DNA of 10,178 nucleotides from NCBI GenBank assembly GCA_002502685.1, contig DAQA01000025.1:1-10178 (forward strand), read 5' to 3'. Source of the DNA: Euryarchaeota archaeon UBA202 (GTDB taxonomy: Archaea; Thermoplasmatota; E2; UBA202). The translations under genes were made by a program, and so were the position numbers. The stretch's first letter is position 1. Each line of letters opens with the position of its first letter. The notes under the pieces were generated by a model that saw only the letters and a program-made list of their open reading frames with translations, had not been told where the DNA came from and made no database searches. Positions 1 through 5,586 of the stretch are shown piece by piece.

Positions 1-3
1 GAG

Positions 4-75
4 TGCGGGCGCCGGGAATCGAACCCGGGCAGTGAGCTTGGAAGGCTCAAATCATAACCCCTAGATCACACCCGC
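4..75 (-). tRNA. tRNA-Gly (anticodon TCC)
   Basis: Reading the minus strand, the gene folds as a complete cloverleaf. The acceptor strands GCGGGTG and CGCCCGC pair with one G-T wobble. The anticodon arm is TGAGC-CTTCCAA-GCTCA with anticodon TCC, which decodes GGA glycine codons. The T arm is CCGGG-TTCGATT-CCCGG. The discriminator base is A (position 4) and CCA is not encoded. The variable loop is short and no intron is visible. It is transcribed away from the pyrimidine operon. Confidence 0.96.
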
Positions 76-241
76 GACATAAAGGGAAATGGTGATATTA
101 GATTTAATTCTTGCGAAGCAATATAATTTTTGTAGCATGATCAAATGAGTGATGTGTTCATTAGGTAGGTGAGATATCTAAATAAAAAAGAAGATAGGTG
201 TTAAGAAAAAAAATAAAAACTCGTGATGGATACTTAGGTGA
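76..241. promoter_or_regulatory. Divergent intergenic region between tRNA-Gly and the pyrF-like gene
   Basis: These 166 bases hold no gene. They must contain the promoter of tRNA-Gly (minus) and that of the pyrimidine operon (plus). An A/T-rich TATA-like element around 173-186 (ATATCTAAATAAAA) would place a transcription start near 205, leaving a leader of about 35 bases. AGGTGA lies immediately in front of the ATG at 242, so a ribosome site there would have almost no spacer. Both assignments come from eye inspection only. Confidence 0.35.
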
Positions 242-958
242 ATGGATTTATTTGACTTGGATTTTGGCGTCATCGTGGCTTGTGATGTTAGCACTCTGGA
301 TTCTTTTACCACCATAGTTAAGGAAACATCCTCAATTGAGGGGATTGTCGGGTTTAAGATAGGTGTGACACTTGCATTAACCTATGGATTGAAAAGATTA
401 ACCGAGGCTGCTGATAAGTATGGTAATTTGCCTGTCATATATGATCATCAAAAAGCTGGAACAGATATACCCCAGATGGGTCAAAAATTTAGCGATGTAT
501 GTTCTCGCGGAGGAATCAAAGGGGTGATTCTTTTTCCCCAAGCAGGCCCAAAAACTGAAGAAGCTTTTATTAGTGCGGTAATCAAAAACCATATGGTTCC
601 TCTTGTCGGTGGAGAAATGACTCACCCGGGATACCTAGCGGATGAAAAGGGTTATATTCGGAATAATGCCCCAACGGACATGTATACTCTTGCTGTTAAA
701 AATCATGTAAAGTATTTTATTGTTCCGGGAAATAAGCCTCAGGTTCTAAAAAAATATCAGACAATTATTTCTGGTCTTGATAATAGTGTTAGATATTGTA
801 TGCCGGGTATCGGTCGACAAGGAGGTGATATCGCCTCTGCATTTACGGCTTTATCAGGTTCGTCTGCCTATGCGATAATTGGATCAAGTATATATTCACA
901 ATCTAATATCGGTAAAGCTGCAAAAAGATTTTGTAAAGAAGCCCTAAAATTTCAATAG
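242..958 (+). CDS. pyrF: Orotidine 5'-phosphate decarboxylase-like protein (divergent)
   Basis: OMP decarboxylase converts OMP to UMP and CO2, the last step of de novo UMP synthesis, as a cytosolic (beta/alpha)8 barrel dimer. The 238-aa length fits the archaeal family. Visible landmarks are ACD (D15), FKIG (K39), the catalytic segment YDHQKAGTDIP (D68, K71, D75), a MTHPG segment at 127-131, and the phosphate-loop motif PGIGRQGGD (188-196). Two points are odd. The usual D-x-K-x2-D spacing is D-x2-K-x3-D here, and the usual GRSIY near the C-terminus is GSSIY, so the phosphate-gripping Arg is replaced. The gene is followed after 6 bases by a PRTase gene, as expected for a UMP-forming pair. The alternative is a HUMPS-superfamily decarboxylase or aldolase paralogue. 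The context makes PyrF the best call, but the active-site spacing leaves doubt. Confidence 0.82.
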   Translation: MDLFDLDFGVIVACDVSTLDSFTTIVKETSSIEGIVGFKIGVTLALTYGLKRLTEAADKYGNLPVIYDHQKAGTDIPQMGQKFSDVCSRGGIKGVILFPQAGPKTEEAFISAVIKNHMVPLVGGEMTHPGYLADEKGYIRNNAPTDMYTLAVKNHVKYFIVPGNKPQVLKKYQTIISGLDNSVRYCMPGIGRQGGDIASAFTALSGSSAYAIIGSSIYSQSNIGKAAKRFCKEALKFQ

Positions 959-964
959 GATACA

Positions 965-1699
965 ATGCAGTGGAGAACAGAAAAACAATATTTAGGTAAA
1001 AAAATTATTAAAGATCTTTTTGAGATGGGAATAATCAAGACGTGGCAGCGAGATAAACATGATGGATGGACCCTTGTTTCAGGTATTTGGAGTCCTTTTT
1101 ATATCCAGTTAAGAAAGATATGCTCGCATCCTAAGCTTCTCAAGAATGTTGGACATGCCATGGGGCGAATGATTGAACACGAATGTAGGGGAAATAAATT
1201 GTTGGGTATAGCCATGGCGGGTATTCCCATTGCCACCGCGATTTCACTTGCCATGAATATCCCCGCTTGTTTTACACGCAAAATGGAAGGAGTACAATCT
1301 CAAGATGATTTCAAAAAAAAGGTTGCTAGTTATGGTGAACATGCCTTTATTGAAGGAGAGATGGAAGAGGGAGATGTTTTTGTAGCAATTGATGATTTAG
1401 TGACCGGATTTAACAGTAAAATGGTAGCTTTTGAGCAATTAGAGTGGGAGGCACAAAAAAGGAACATCAGTGTAGCTTGTGACGAGGTCGCAGTTTTGAT
1501 AGATAGGGAACAAGGCGCTGAGAAAACTGCACAAAAATTTGGGATTGGCCTACACTCCCTGATTCCTTTGCAGAGTAAAGGCTTAGAGTGGCTAAGGGAG
1601 TATTTAACCAAGATTGAATATGAGGTTATATCTGATTATTTAACACAACCTGAGAAGTATCAAAATCCCAAGATTCAATCTAGATTAAAAAATATTTAA
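965..1699 (+). CDS. pyrE: Orotate phosphoribosyltransferase-like protein
   Basis: Orotate phosphoribosyltransferase joins orotate and PRPP to give OMP, the substrate of the enzyme encoded just upstream. This 244-aa protein has a PyrE-like N-terminus with SGIWSPFYIQLR (39-50), matching the family pattern 'sG..Spyyidlr'. The core segment GIAMAGIPIATAIS is at 81-94. A TRK loop start at 104-106 is followed by a longer lysine-rich stretch. The PRPP-binding motif FVAIDDLVTGFNSK (139-152) has the acidic pair D143-D144. The family motif is usually EDVxTTGGS, so the TTGG part is altered to TGFN. The C-terminal 35 residues extend past the typical fold. The start ATG is 6 bases after the pyrF stop, with an AGGA-like ribosome site overlapping that stop, so the two are surely co-transcribed. 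A related PRTase of other substrate specificity is possible. Confidence 0.8.
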   Translation: MQWRTEKQYLGKKIIKDLFEMGIIKTWQRDKHDGWTLVSGIWSPFYIQLRKICSHPKLLKNVGHAMGRMIEHECRGNKLLGIAMAGIPIATAISLAMNIPACFTRKMEGVQSQDDFKKKVASYGEHAFIEGEMEEGDVFVAIDDLVTGFNSKMVAFEQLEWEAQKRNISVACDEVAVLIDREQGAEKTAQKFGIGLHSLIPLQSKGLEWLREYLTKIEYEVISDYLTQPEKYQNPKIQSRLKNI

Positions 1700-1711
1700 A
1701 ACAAAGGAGTT

Positions 1712-1750
1712 ATGTATTCTATGTACATTTTTTTGACAGCGTGTTTTTAA
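1712..1750 (+). other. Possible 12-codon micro-ORF behind a strong ribosome site
   Basis: AAAGGAG at 1703-1709 is the clearest Shine-Dalgarno-like sequence in this part of the window. It is followed by ATG at 1712 (2-base spacer) and again at 1721 (11-base spacer). Both starts share one reading frame that ends at TAA 1748-1750 and would give a hydrophobic peptide ending FLTACF. It lies 12 bases behind pyrE, so it could be read on the same transcript. Nothing proves it is translated, and it may be chance. Confidence 0.15.
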
Positions 1751-1851
1751 GGGGCCATCAGGGGACTCATATACTGTTTAGCTTTTTTCTATTGTATGGG
1801 AATTGTTAGGGGGAAAATAAATAAAAAAAAAATGTACGGCCCTATTTTTTT
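1728..1851. terminator. Convergent T-tract terminators
   Basis: pyrE (plus) and the acetyltransferase gene (minus) converge here. On the plus strand there are T7 runs at 1728-1734 and 1845-1851. On the minus strand the complement of the A-rich run 1814-1832, which includes ten As at 1823-1832, gives a long T tract just downstream of the acetyltransferase. Archaeal RNA polymerase terminates at such T-rich stretches without needing a hairpin. The rest of 1700-1872 holds no recognisable gene. Confidence 0.55.
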
Positions 1852-1872
1852 GGAATTTATTTTTAAAACAAT

Positions 1873-2382
1873 TTAGTCCTTACTTGGTGACGATGTGTAA
1901 ATTTTTTGCATAAGATAAACATCAAGACGGCGACCAAATTTATACCCTGCTTCTCTCATGACGCCAATAGGAGAAAATCCCAAGGATTCATGAAGGTGGA
2001 TACTCTTTTTATTTCCTTCAGTTATAAGGGCGATTATTGTATGTAAACCCACTTTTTCCCCTTCTTGGATTATGGTTTTAAGTAAGTTTTTTCCAATATT
2101 TTTACCCTGATATTCCTTTTTGACGTAAACAGAGAGTTCGGCAGTCTCTTTGTATGCACATCGTTTGGACCACTTACTAAGTGCAGCCCATCCCACAACA
2201 ATATTTTTTTTTTCTGCCACCAATACAGGGTTGTTGGGGCCATGCTCATTAAACCAGTCTATTTGTTCAGAAAGTGATTTGGGGCGTATATCAAAGGTTG
2301 CAATTGTAGAGCAAATAGCCTCATTATAGATATCAGTAATAAATTTTATATCTCTTGCCTGTGCATGTCTGATATGTACCAC
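1873..2382 (-). CDS. GNAT N-acetyltransferase, phosphinothricin acetyltransferase-like
   Basis: The protein is a GNAT-fold acyl-CoA-dependent N-acetyltransferase of the Pat/Bar/YncA (MnaT) group, which acetylates amino groups of small molecules such as phosphinothricin, methionine sulfoximine or related amino acids. The visible family pattern is: IRHAQARDI at the N-terminus, then IYNEAICSTIATFD, then VVGWAALSKW, and the acetyl-CoA pyrophosphate loop YQGKNIGKNLL. It closes with HLHESLGFSPIGVMREAGYKFGRRLDVYLMQ, in which 'LGF..iG.....gyK.grw.DV..mq' is the signature of this subfamily. I place the start at GTG 2382 because GGGGGT (2394-2389) lies 6 bases upstream and the protein then begins VVHIRHA, like its relatives. 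An in-frame GTG at 2400 would add six residues. The length is 169 aa. The real substrate cannot be read from sequence. Confidence 0.88.
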   Translation of the reverse strand: MVHIRHAQARDIKFITDIYNEAICSTIATFDIRPKSLSEQIDWFNEHGPNNPVLVAEKKNIVVGWAALSKWSKRCAYKETAELSVYVKKEYQGKNIGKNLLKTIIQEGEKVGLHTIIALITEGNKKSIHLHESLGFSPIGVMREAGYKFGRRLDVYLMQKIYTSSPSKD

Positions 2383-2400
2383 TTTATTACCCCCGTACAC

Positions 2401-2569
2401 TTATGTATATCTGTTATCAATTAAAAAAACCAGGGGATAGCATCAAGGAATGTCTTTACAATAAGACAAGTATTCCCCCTATTCATACTTCATAAATAAA
2501 AAAAAATTTAAAGGGTATAAGTAGTAAGAAAATGAGGGTCTTTTTTATGTTCCCTTGAGGTATAGAATT
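2401..2569. promoter_or_regulatory. Divergent promoter region
   Basis: This region separates the minus-strand acetyltransferase gene from the plus-strand small membrane protein gene. For the membrane protein, GGGTATAAGTA (2514-2524) is a TATA-like element about 50 bases before its ATG, and GAGGT (2557-2561) is a well-placed ribosome site. For the acetyltransferase, an A/T-rich run near 2418-2428 is a possible TATA region. No gene is seen in the 169 bases. Confidence 0.35.
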
Positions 2570-2821
2570 ATGAATCAAAAAAATCTTAAAGATGAGGAGT
2601 TGATGATGGAACCAGGGTTTAGATGGCGAGTGGCATTATCCATACTCGTTGTTGTTGGATGGCTTATTTTCTTGATTTTATGGTTGGCTTTTTATGCAGA
2701 TGGTTTTAGTATTTATCAAAACATCGCTGTTTTTCTTGTCTCAATCTTAGTTATGATTGCAATACTGGGGCCAGCATGGGCATATTGGGGAATGAAATTT
2801 GGATGGAAATCTAAGGAATAA
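2570..2821 (+). CDS. Small two-helix membrane protein of unknown function
   Basis: I do not recognise a named family. The 83-residue product starts with a short charged N-terminus (MNQKNLKDEELMMEPGF). Two strongly hydrophobic stretches follow, roughly residues 22-42 (ALSILVVVGWLIFLILW) and 52-72 (NIAVFLVSILVMIAILG), and then a short basic tail ending KFGWKSKE. This predicts a two-span inner-membrane hairpin. The start is ATG 2570 because GAGGT lies 8 bases upstream. An in-frame TTG at 2555 would add five residues but destroys that spacing. The hydrophobic periodicity, the ribosome site and the clean stop make it a convincing gene. It stands alone, with no operon partner. Confidence 0.75.
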   Translation: MNQKNLKDEELMMEPGFRWRVALSILVVVGWLIFLILWLAFYADGFSIYQNIAVFLVSILVMIAILGPAWAYWGMKFGWKSKE

Positions 2822-3172
2822 CAATAAAAATAGAAAAAGACAGGATTGAGAGGCAGGGGGAGAGGGGATAACAGTAAAAATATATAATCAGAGACACCGA
2901 AATAATTATCTCTCTTACTCTCCCCTAGGGTATGATCTCATTCCTCTCACCCAGGATATTTACCCTATTGTTTATAAATATTTTGTGTACTGGAGTTGAC
3001 AAAAAGAAAAGAGAAAGATATAAATATTTAGGAATTTGTGGTACATATATGTGGGGAGGGTTAAAAGAAACCCGTTATGAGATTTATTTTTGAGGGTTCA
3101 TCTTTTGGTTGCCTCCACGATGTACCCTCCCTGCATCTATTTGTACAGTGAATACTCTAGAAATATTCTTAT
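2822..3172. other. Gene-poor stretch with a GC-rich inverted repeat
   Basis: No convincing gene is seen in these 351 bases. GGGGAGAG (2857-2864) is complementary to CTCTCCCC (2918-2925), giving an 8-bp GC-rich stem (9 with a G-T pair) around a loop of 53 bases. It lies behind the small membrane protein gene. A TATA-like element, GATATAAATATTTA, occurs at 3018-3031, but nothing clear follows it. An uncharacterised small RNA cannot be excluded. Confidence 0.3.
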
Positions 3173-3430
3173 TCAAATCTTACCTTTGGCCAGTGCTGAT
3201 GAACACAAAAAAAATATCTTGGTATTAGCCCGATTGATACCGAGGGGATTCAATATCAACAAATTACTTTCCCAGTCTTTCCTGTAGTATTTTAAGATTT
3301 TTAGAGGAGATGCCACTATTAGGATTAATCCTGCAATAGAAATATTTATTCTTGCCGATATGGGCAAGATATCAAAAAGCATTAAAGAGATTTCTATGAC
3401 ACATAGCAAAATTCCTAATGCGAATCTCAC
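3173..3430 (-). CDS. Possible small two-helix membrane protein
   Basis: This is an 85-codon open frame with a GTG start. The first half is strongly membrane-like: residues 4-23 (ALGILLCVIEISLMLFDIL) and about 28-46 (INISIAGLILIVASPLKIL), followed by the basic segment KYYRKDWES. The tail beyond residue 55 has no recognisable character. A TATA-like run (complement of 3469-3484) sits about 40-50 bases upstream, which would leave a leader of about 20 bases. No good Shine-Dalgarno sequence precedes the GTG. The hydrophobic pattern and promoter favour a real gene. The lack of a ribosome site and of any recognised family argues for caution. Confidence 0.42.
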   Translation of the reverse strand: MRFALGILLCVIEISLMLFDILPISARINISIAGLILIVASPLKILKYYRKDWESNLLILNPLGINRANTKIFFLCSSALAKGKI

Positions 3431-3488
3431 TATGAAAAATGTTTTTTCACATTACATTACAACACTCTTTATTATATTATAAAGGGTA

Positions 3489-3561
3489 AGCCGGCGAAGG
3501 GATTTGAACCCTCGACCTGCTGATTACAAATCAGCCGCTCTTCCAACTAAGCTACGCCGGC
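3489..3561 (-). tRNA. tRNA-Thr (anticodon TGT)
   Basis: On the minus strand the acceptor strands GCCGGCG and CGCCGGC pair perfectly. The anticodon arm is CTGAT-TTGTAAT-ATCAG-like with anticodon TGT, decoding ACA threonine codons. The T arm is GAGGG-TTCAAAT-CCCTT. The discriminator is T, as often seen in archaeal tRNA-Thr, and CCA is not encoded. It is divergent from the EF-1A operon and no intron is visible. Confidence 0.96.
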
Positions 3562-3705
3562 ACACCTAACGTTTCATCTATTTAGTTGAAAAGGTTTTTA
3601 AGCAATAACTGTATTTAATCCTTATCATCAACTTACCATAAATAGTATATATCAATTGATGTATACTCCAAAAATAATTGGGAAAAACTTAGGAGAAAGA
3701 TAAAA
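3562..3705. promoter_or_regulatory. Divergent tRNA-Thr / tuf promoter region with a palindrome
   Basis: Plus-strand promoter elements of tuf are a TATA-like core at about 3645-3652 (GTATATAT) preceded by an A-rich stretch, and a ribosome site AGGAGA at 3691-3696, 9 bases before the ATG. The palindrome 3644-3667 (arms AGTATATATCAA and TTGATGTATACT, one mismatch in 12) overlaps the TATA element and could be an operator. For tRNA-Thr, TTAAATA-like sequence near 3613-3620 on the opposite strand is a possible TATA box. Confidence 0.5.
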
Positions 3706-4989
3706 ATGGCTGAAAAACCCCATATGAATTTGGTAACCATTGGACATGTCGATCATGGAAAATCAACATTAGTAGGTAGATTACTTCTCGATACAGGACA
3801 ATTCGAAGCACATATCATTGAGAAATACAAACAGGAAGCAAAAGAAAAAGGTAAAGAATCCTTTGCCTTGGCTTGGGTAATGGATGCTTTAAAAGAAGAA
3901 CGGGAAAGAGGACTGACCATTGATGTCGCCCATAAACGTTTCGACACAGACAAATATTATTTTACTGTGATCGATGCACCCGGTCATCGGGATTTTGTCA
4001 AAAACATGATTACAGGAACAAGCCAGGCGGATGCCGCCATATTAGTTGTAGCTGCTCCTGAAGGAGTAATGGCACAGACAAAAGAACACGCATGGCTGGC
4101 ACGGACACTGGGTGTCAAACAAATGATAGTTGCCATAAACAAAATGGATGCAGTCCAACCACCCTATGATAAAGGCAAATATGAACAAGCAAAAAATAAT
4201 ATCGAAAAACTAGTAACAAGTATAGGATACAAAAAAGATCAAATAACCTTTCTCCCCATTTCCGCATTCCATGGAGACAATGTCACCAAAAAAGGAAAAC
4301 TAGACTGGTGGGACGGGGATACCCTACTTCAAGCACTAGACAAATTTTCGTTACCAGAGAAACCTACAGAAAAACCTCTTCGATGGCCCGTCCAGGATGT
4401 CTATACAATAACTGGAGTGGGGACAGTACCCGTTGGCAGAATCGAAACAGGTGCCATGAAACCAGGTGATAAATTAATTTTTAAACCATCCTCTAAGCCA
4501 GGGGGTATCATCGGGGAAATTAAATCAATTGAAATGCATCACGAAAATATACCCAAAGCAGAACCCGGTGACAATGTTGGCGTAAACATTCGAGGGGTTT
4601 CAAAAAACGATATCCGCAGGGGAGACGTTGCTGGACATCCAGACAATCCTCCAACCGTCGCCAAAACCTTCACCGCACAAATAATGGTCCTCAATCATCC
4701 TTCAGTAATCACAAAAGGGTATACACCTGTTTTCCATTGTTACACCGCACAAGTCGCATGCATATTTGAAGAACTACTAAAAAAATTAGATCCTAAATCG
4801 GGAGCAGTCAAAGAAGAAAACCCTGATTTCCTAAAAACAGGGGATGCCGCCATAGTCAAAATCAGACCCACGCGCCCAATGGTTATAGAAAAAGCAAAAG
4901 ACATCCCAGAAATGGGAAGGTTTGCAATACGTGATATGGGGCAAACCGTCGCCGCTGGTGTCTGTGTAGACGTCGAACCTAAAGACTAA
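3706..4989 (+). CDS. tuf: Translation elongation factor 1-alpha (EF-1A, aEF-Tu)
   Basis: EF-1A is a GTPase that carries aminoacyl-tRNA to the ribosomal A site in the cytosol. The 427-aa product is full length for archaea, with all G motifs present. These are the P-loop GHVDHGKS (13-20), the switch I region ERGLTIDV (67-74), DAPGH (90-94), NKMD (145-148) and SAF (186-188). Domain 2 follows from about residue 222 (LRWPVQDVYTITGVGTV), and domain 3 runs to the end, with GRFAIRDMGQTVAAGV near the C-terminus. It starts at ATG 3706 with AGGAGA upstream. rps10 follows after 21 bases and then tRNA-Ser, an arrangement known from other euryarchaea. The usual upstream rps12-rps7-EF-2 genes are absent. 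Instead a tRNA-Thr gene points away. Identity is certain. Confidence 0.99.
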   Translation: MAEKPHMNLVTIGHVDHGKSTLVGRLLLDTGQFEAHIIEKYKQEAKEKGKESFALAWVMDALKEERERGLTIDVAHKRFDTDKYYFTVIDAPGHRDFVKNMITGTSQADAAILVVAAPEGVMAQTKEHAWLARTLGVKQMIVAINKMDAVQPPYDKGKYEQAKNNIEKLVTSIGYKKDQITFLPISAFHGDNVTKKGKLDWWDGDTLLQALDKFSLPEKPTEKPLRWPVQDVYTITGVGTVPVGRIETGAMKPGDKLIFKPSSKPGGIIGEIKSIEMHHENIPKAEPGDNVGVNIRGVSKNDIRRGDVAGHPDNPPTVAKTFTAQIMVLNHPSVITKGYTPVFHCYTAQVACIFEELLKKLDPKSGAVKEENPDFLKTGDAAIVKIRPTRPMVIEKAKDIPEMGRFAIRDMGQTVAAGVCVDVEPKD

Positions 4990-5010
4990 AAAAAAAGGAA
5001 GGGATAGATA

Positions 5011-5322
5011 TTGGCCCAAAAAGCACGCATTTCCTTAACCGGTATTGACGCAGAGAAAGTTGAAAAAGTCTGTCAAAGCATAAAAGACATAGCTCAACGC
5101 ACTGGAACAAATATAAGCGGACCAATACCACTGCCCACCAAGCATCTTTGCGTTCCCTGCAGAAAAAGCCCGGACGGAGAAGGAACAGAAACATGGGACA
5201 GATGGGAAATGCGTATACACAAACGTCTTATTGAACTTGAGGCACAAGATCGAGCACTTCGACAACTAATGAGAATACAAGTTCCTGATGGAGTCAATGT
5301 AGAAATTGTTCTAAAATCGTAA
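5011..5322 (+). CDS. rps10: Small-subunit ribosomal protein S10 (eukaryotic uS10 family)
   Basis: S10 is a component of the head of the 30S subunit. The 103-aa protein matches the archaeal family end to end. MAQKARISLTG opens the chain, then GPIPLPTKHL, then RKSPDGEGTETWDRWEMRIHKRL with the classic RIHKRLI element, and RQLMRIQVPDGVNVEI closes it. It starts with TTG at 5011, preceded by GGAAGGG (4997-5003) at a 7-base spacer. No in-frame ATG fits, and the protein then begins exactly as its homologues do. It lies 21 bases behind tuf, so the two form one operon. A mild oddity is a C-x2-C pair (C47 and C50, CVPC) next to the RKSPDGEG loop. One of these positions is a hydrophobic residue in many homologues I know. 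Confidence 0.98.
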   Translation: MAQKARISLTGIDAEKVEKVCQSIKDIAQRTGTNISGPIPLPTKHLCVPCRKSPDGEGTETWDRWEMRIHKRLIELEAQDRALRQLMRIQVPDGVNVEIVLKS

Positions 5323-5334
5323 CAATTTAATCCC

Positions 5335-5357
5335 TTTTTTCTTTTTATTTTTTTATT
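5335..5357 (+). terminator. T-rich tract between rps10 and tRNA-Ser
   Basis: The 23 bases contain long T runs broken by single C or A bases, directly between the S10 stop and the tRNA-Ser gene. By archaeal rules this should terminate at least part of the tuf-rps10 transcripts. It would set the tRNA-Ser level by read-through unless the tRNA has its own promoter. Confidence 0.5.
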
Positions 5358-5361
5358 CTAT

Positions 5362-5449
5362 GCTGAGGTAGCCAAGCCAGGACCACGGCGCCAGCCTTGA
5401 GAGCTGGTGATGCTTGTTCATCGCGAGGGTTCGAATCCCTCCCTCAGCG
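5362..5449 (+). tRNA. tRNA-Ser (anticodon TGA)
   Basis: This is a complete class II tRNA of 88 bases. The acceptor strands GCTGAGG and CCTCAGC pair fully. The anticodon arm is CCAGC-CTTGAGA-GCTGG with anticodon TGA, decoding UCA serine codons. A long variable arm (GATG...CATC, 5408-5422) is diagnostic of serine tRNA. The T arm is GAGGG-TTCGAAT-CCCTC. The discriminator is G, as usual for archaeal serine tRNAs, and CCA is not encoded. It follows rps10 by 39 bases in the same direction. Confidence 0.97.
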
Positions 5450-5450
5450 A

Positions 5451-5460
5451 TTTTTTTTTT
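5451..5460 (+). terminator. T10 terminator of tRNA-Ser
   Basis: Ten consecutive Ts begin two bases after the discriminator of tRNA-Ser and are followed by another A/T-rich run. This is a strong archaeal termination signal. Confidence 0.75.
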
Positions 5461-5461
5461 A

Positions 5462-5481
5462 TAATTTTTACCAGTAAAAAC
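5462..5481 (+). repeat. 20-bp direct repeat, copy A
   Basis: TAATTTTTACCAGTAAAAAC here is identical to 7553-7572. It contains a perfect short inverted repeat, TTTTTAC-CA-GTAAAAA (5465-5480). It is followed at 5483-5497 by GGTTCGAATCCCAGT, which shares its first 12 bases with the T arm of the tRNA-Ser gene 55 bp upstream but has no matching 5' stem. The two copies bracket the phosphatase-cupin block of about 2.1 kb. Confidence 0.85.
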
Positions 5482-5542
5482 AGGTTCGAATCCCAGTTTA
5501 GATTTTCATATTCACAATATTCCAGCTTTTGTTGTAGGTAAG

Positions 5543-5578
5543 TTTATAATTCTAGGAAAACATTAAGATAGTGTGGAG
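5543..5578 (+). promoter_or_regulatory. Promoter and ribosome site of the phosphoesterase gene
   Basis: TTTATAAT (5543-5550) is a good archaeal TATA box. Initiation about 25 bases on would leave a leader of roughly 15 bases that includes GGAG (5575-5578), 8 bases before the ATG at 5587. Confidence 0.5.
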
Positions 5579-5586
5579 ACTAGAAA

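Noticed and set aside
2383..2400. Upstream GTG start for the acetyltransferase
   Set aside because: It would place the GGGGGT ribosome site inside the coding sequence and add six residues that relatives lack.
3090..3287. 65-codon plus-strand frame starting with TTG
   Set aside because: It has no ribosome site and no protein-like pattern, and it partly overlaps the more membrane-like minus-strand frame 3173-3430.
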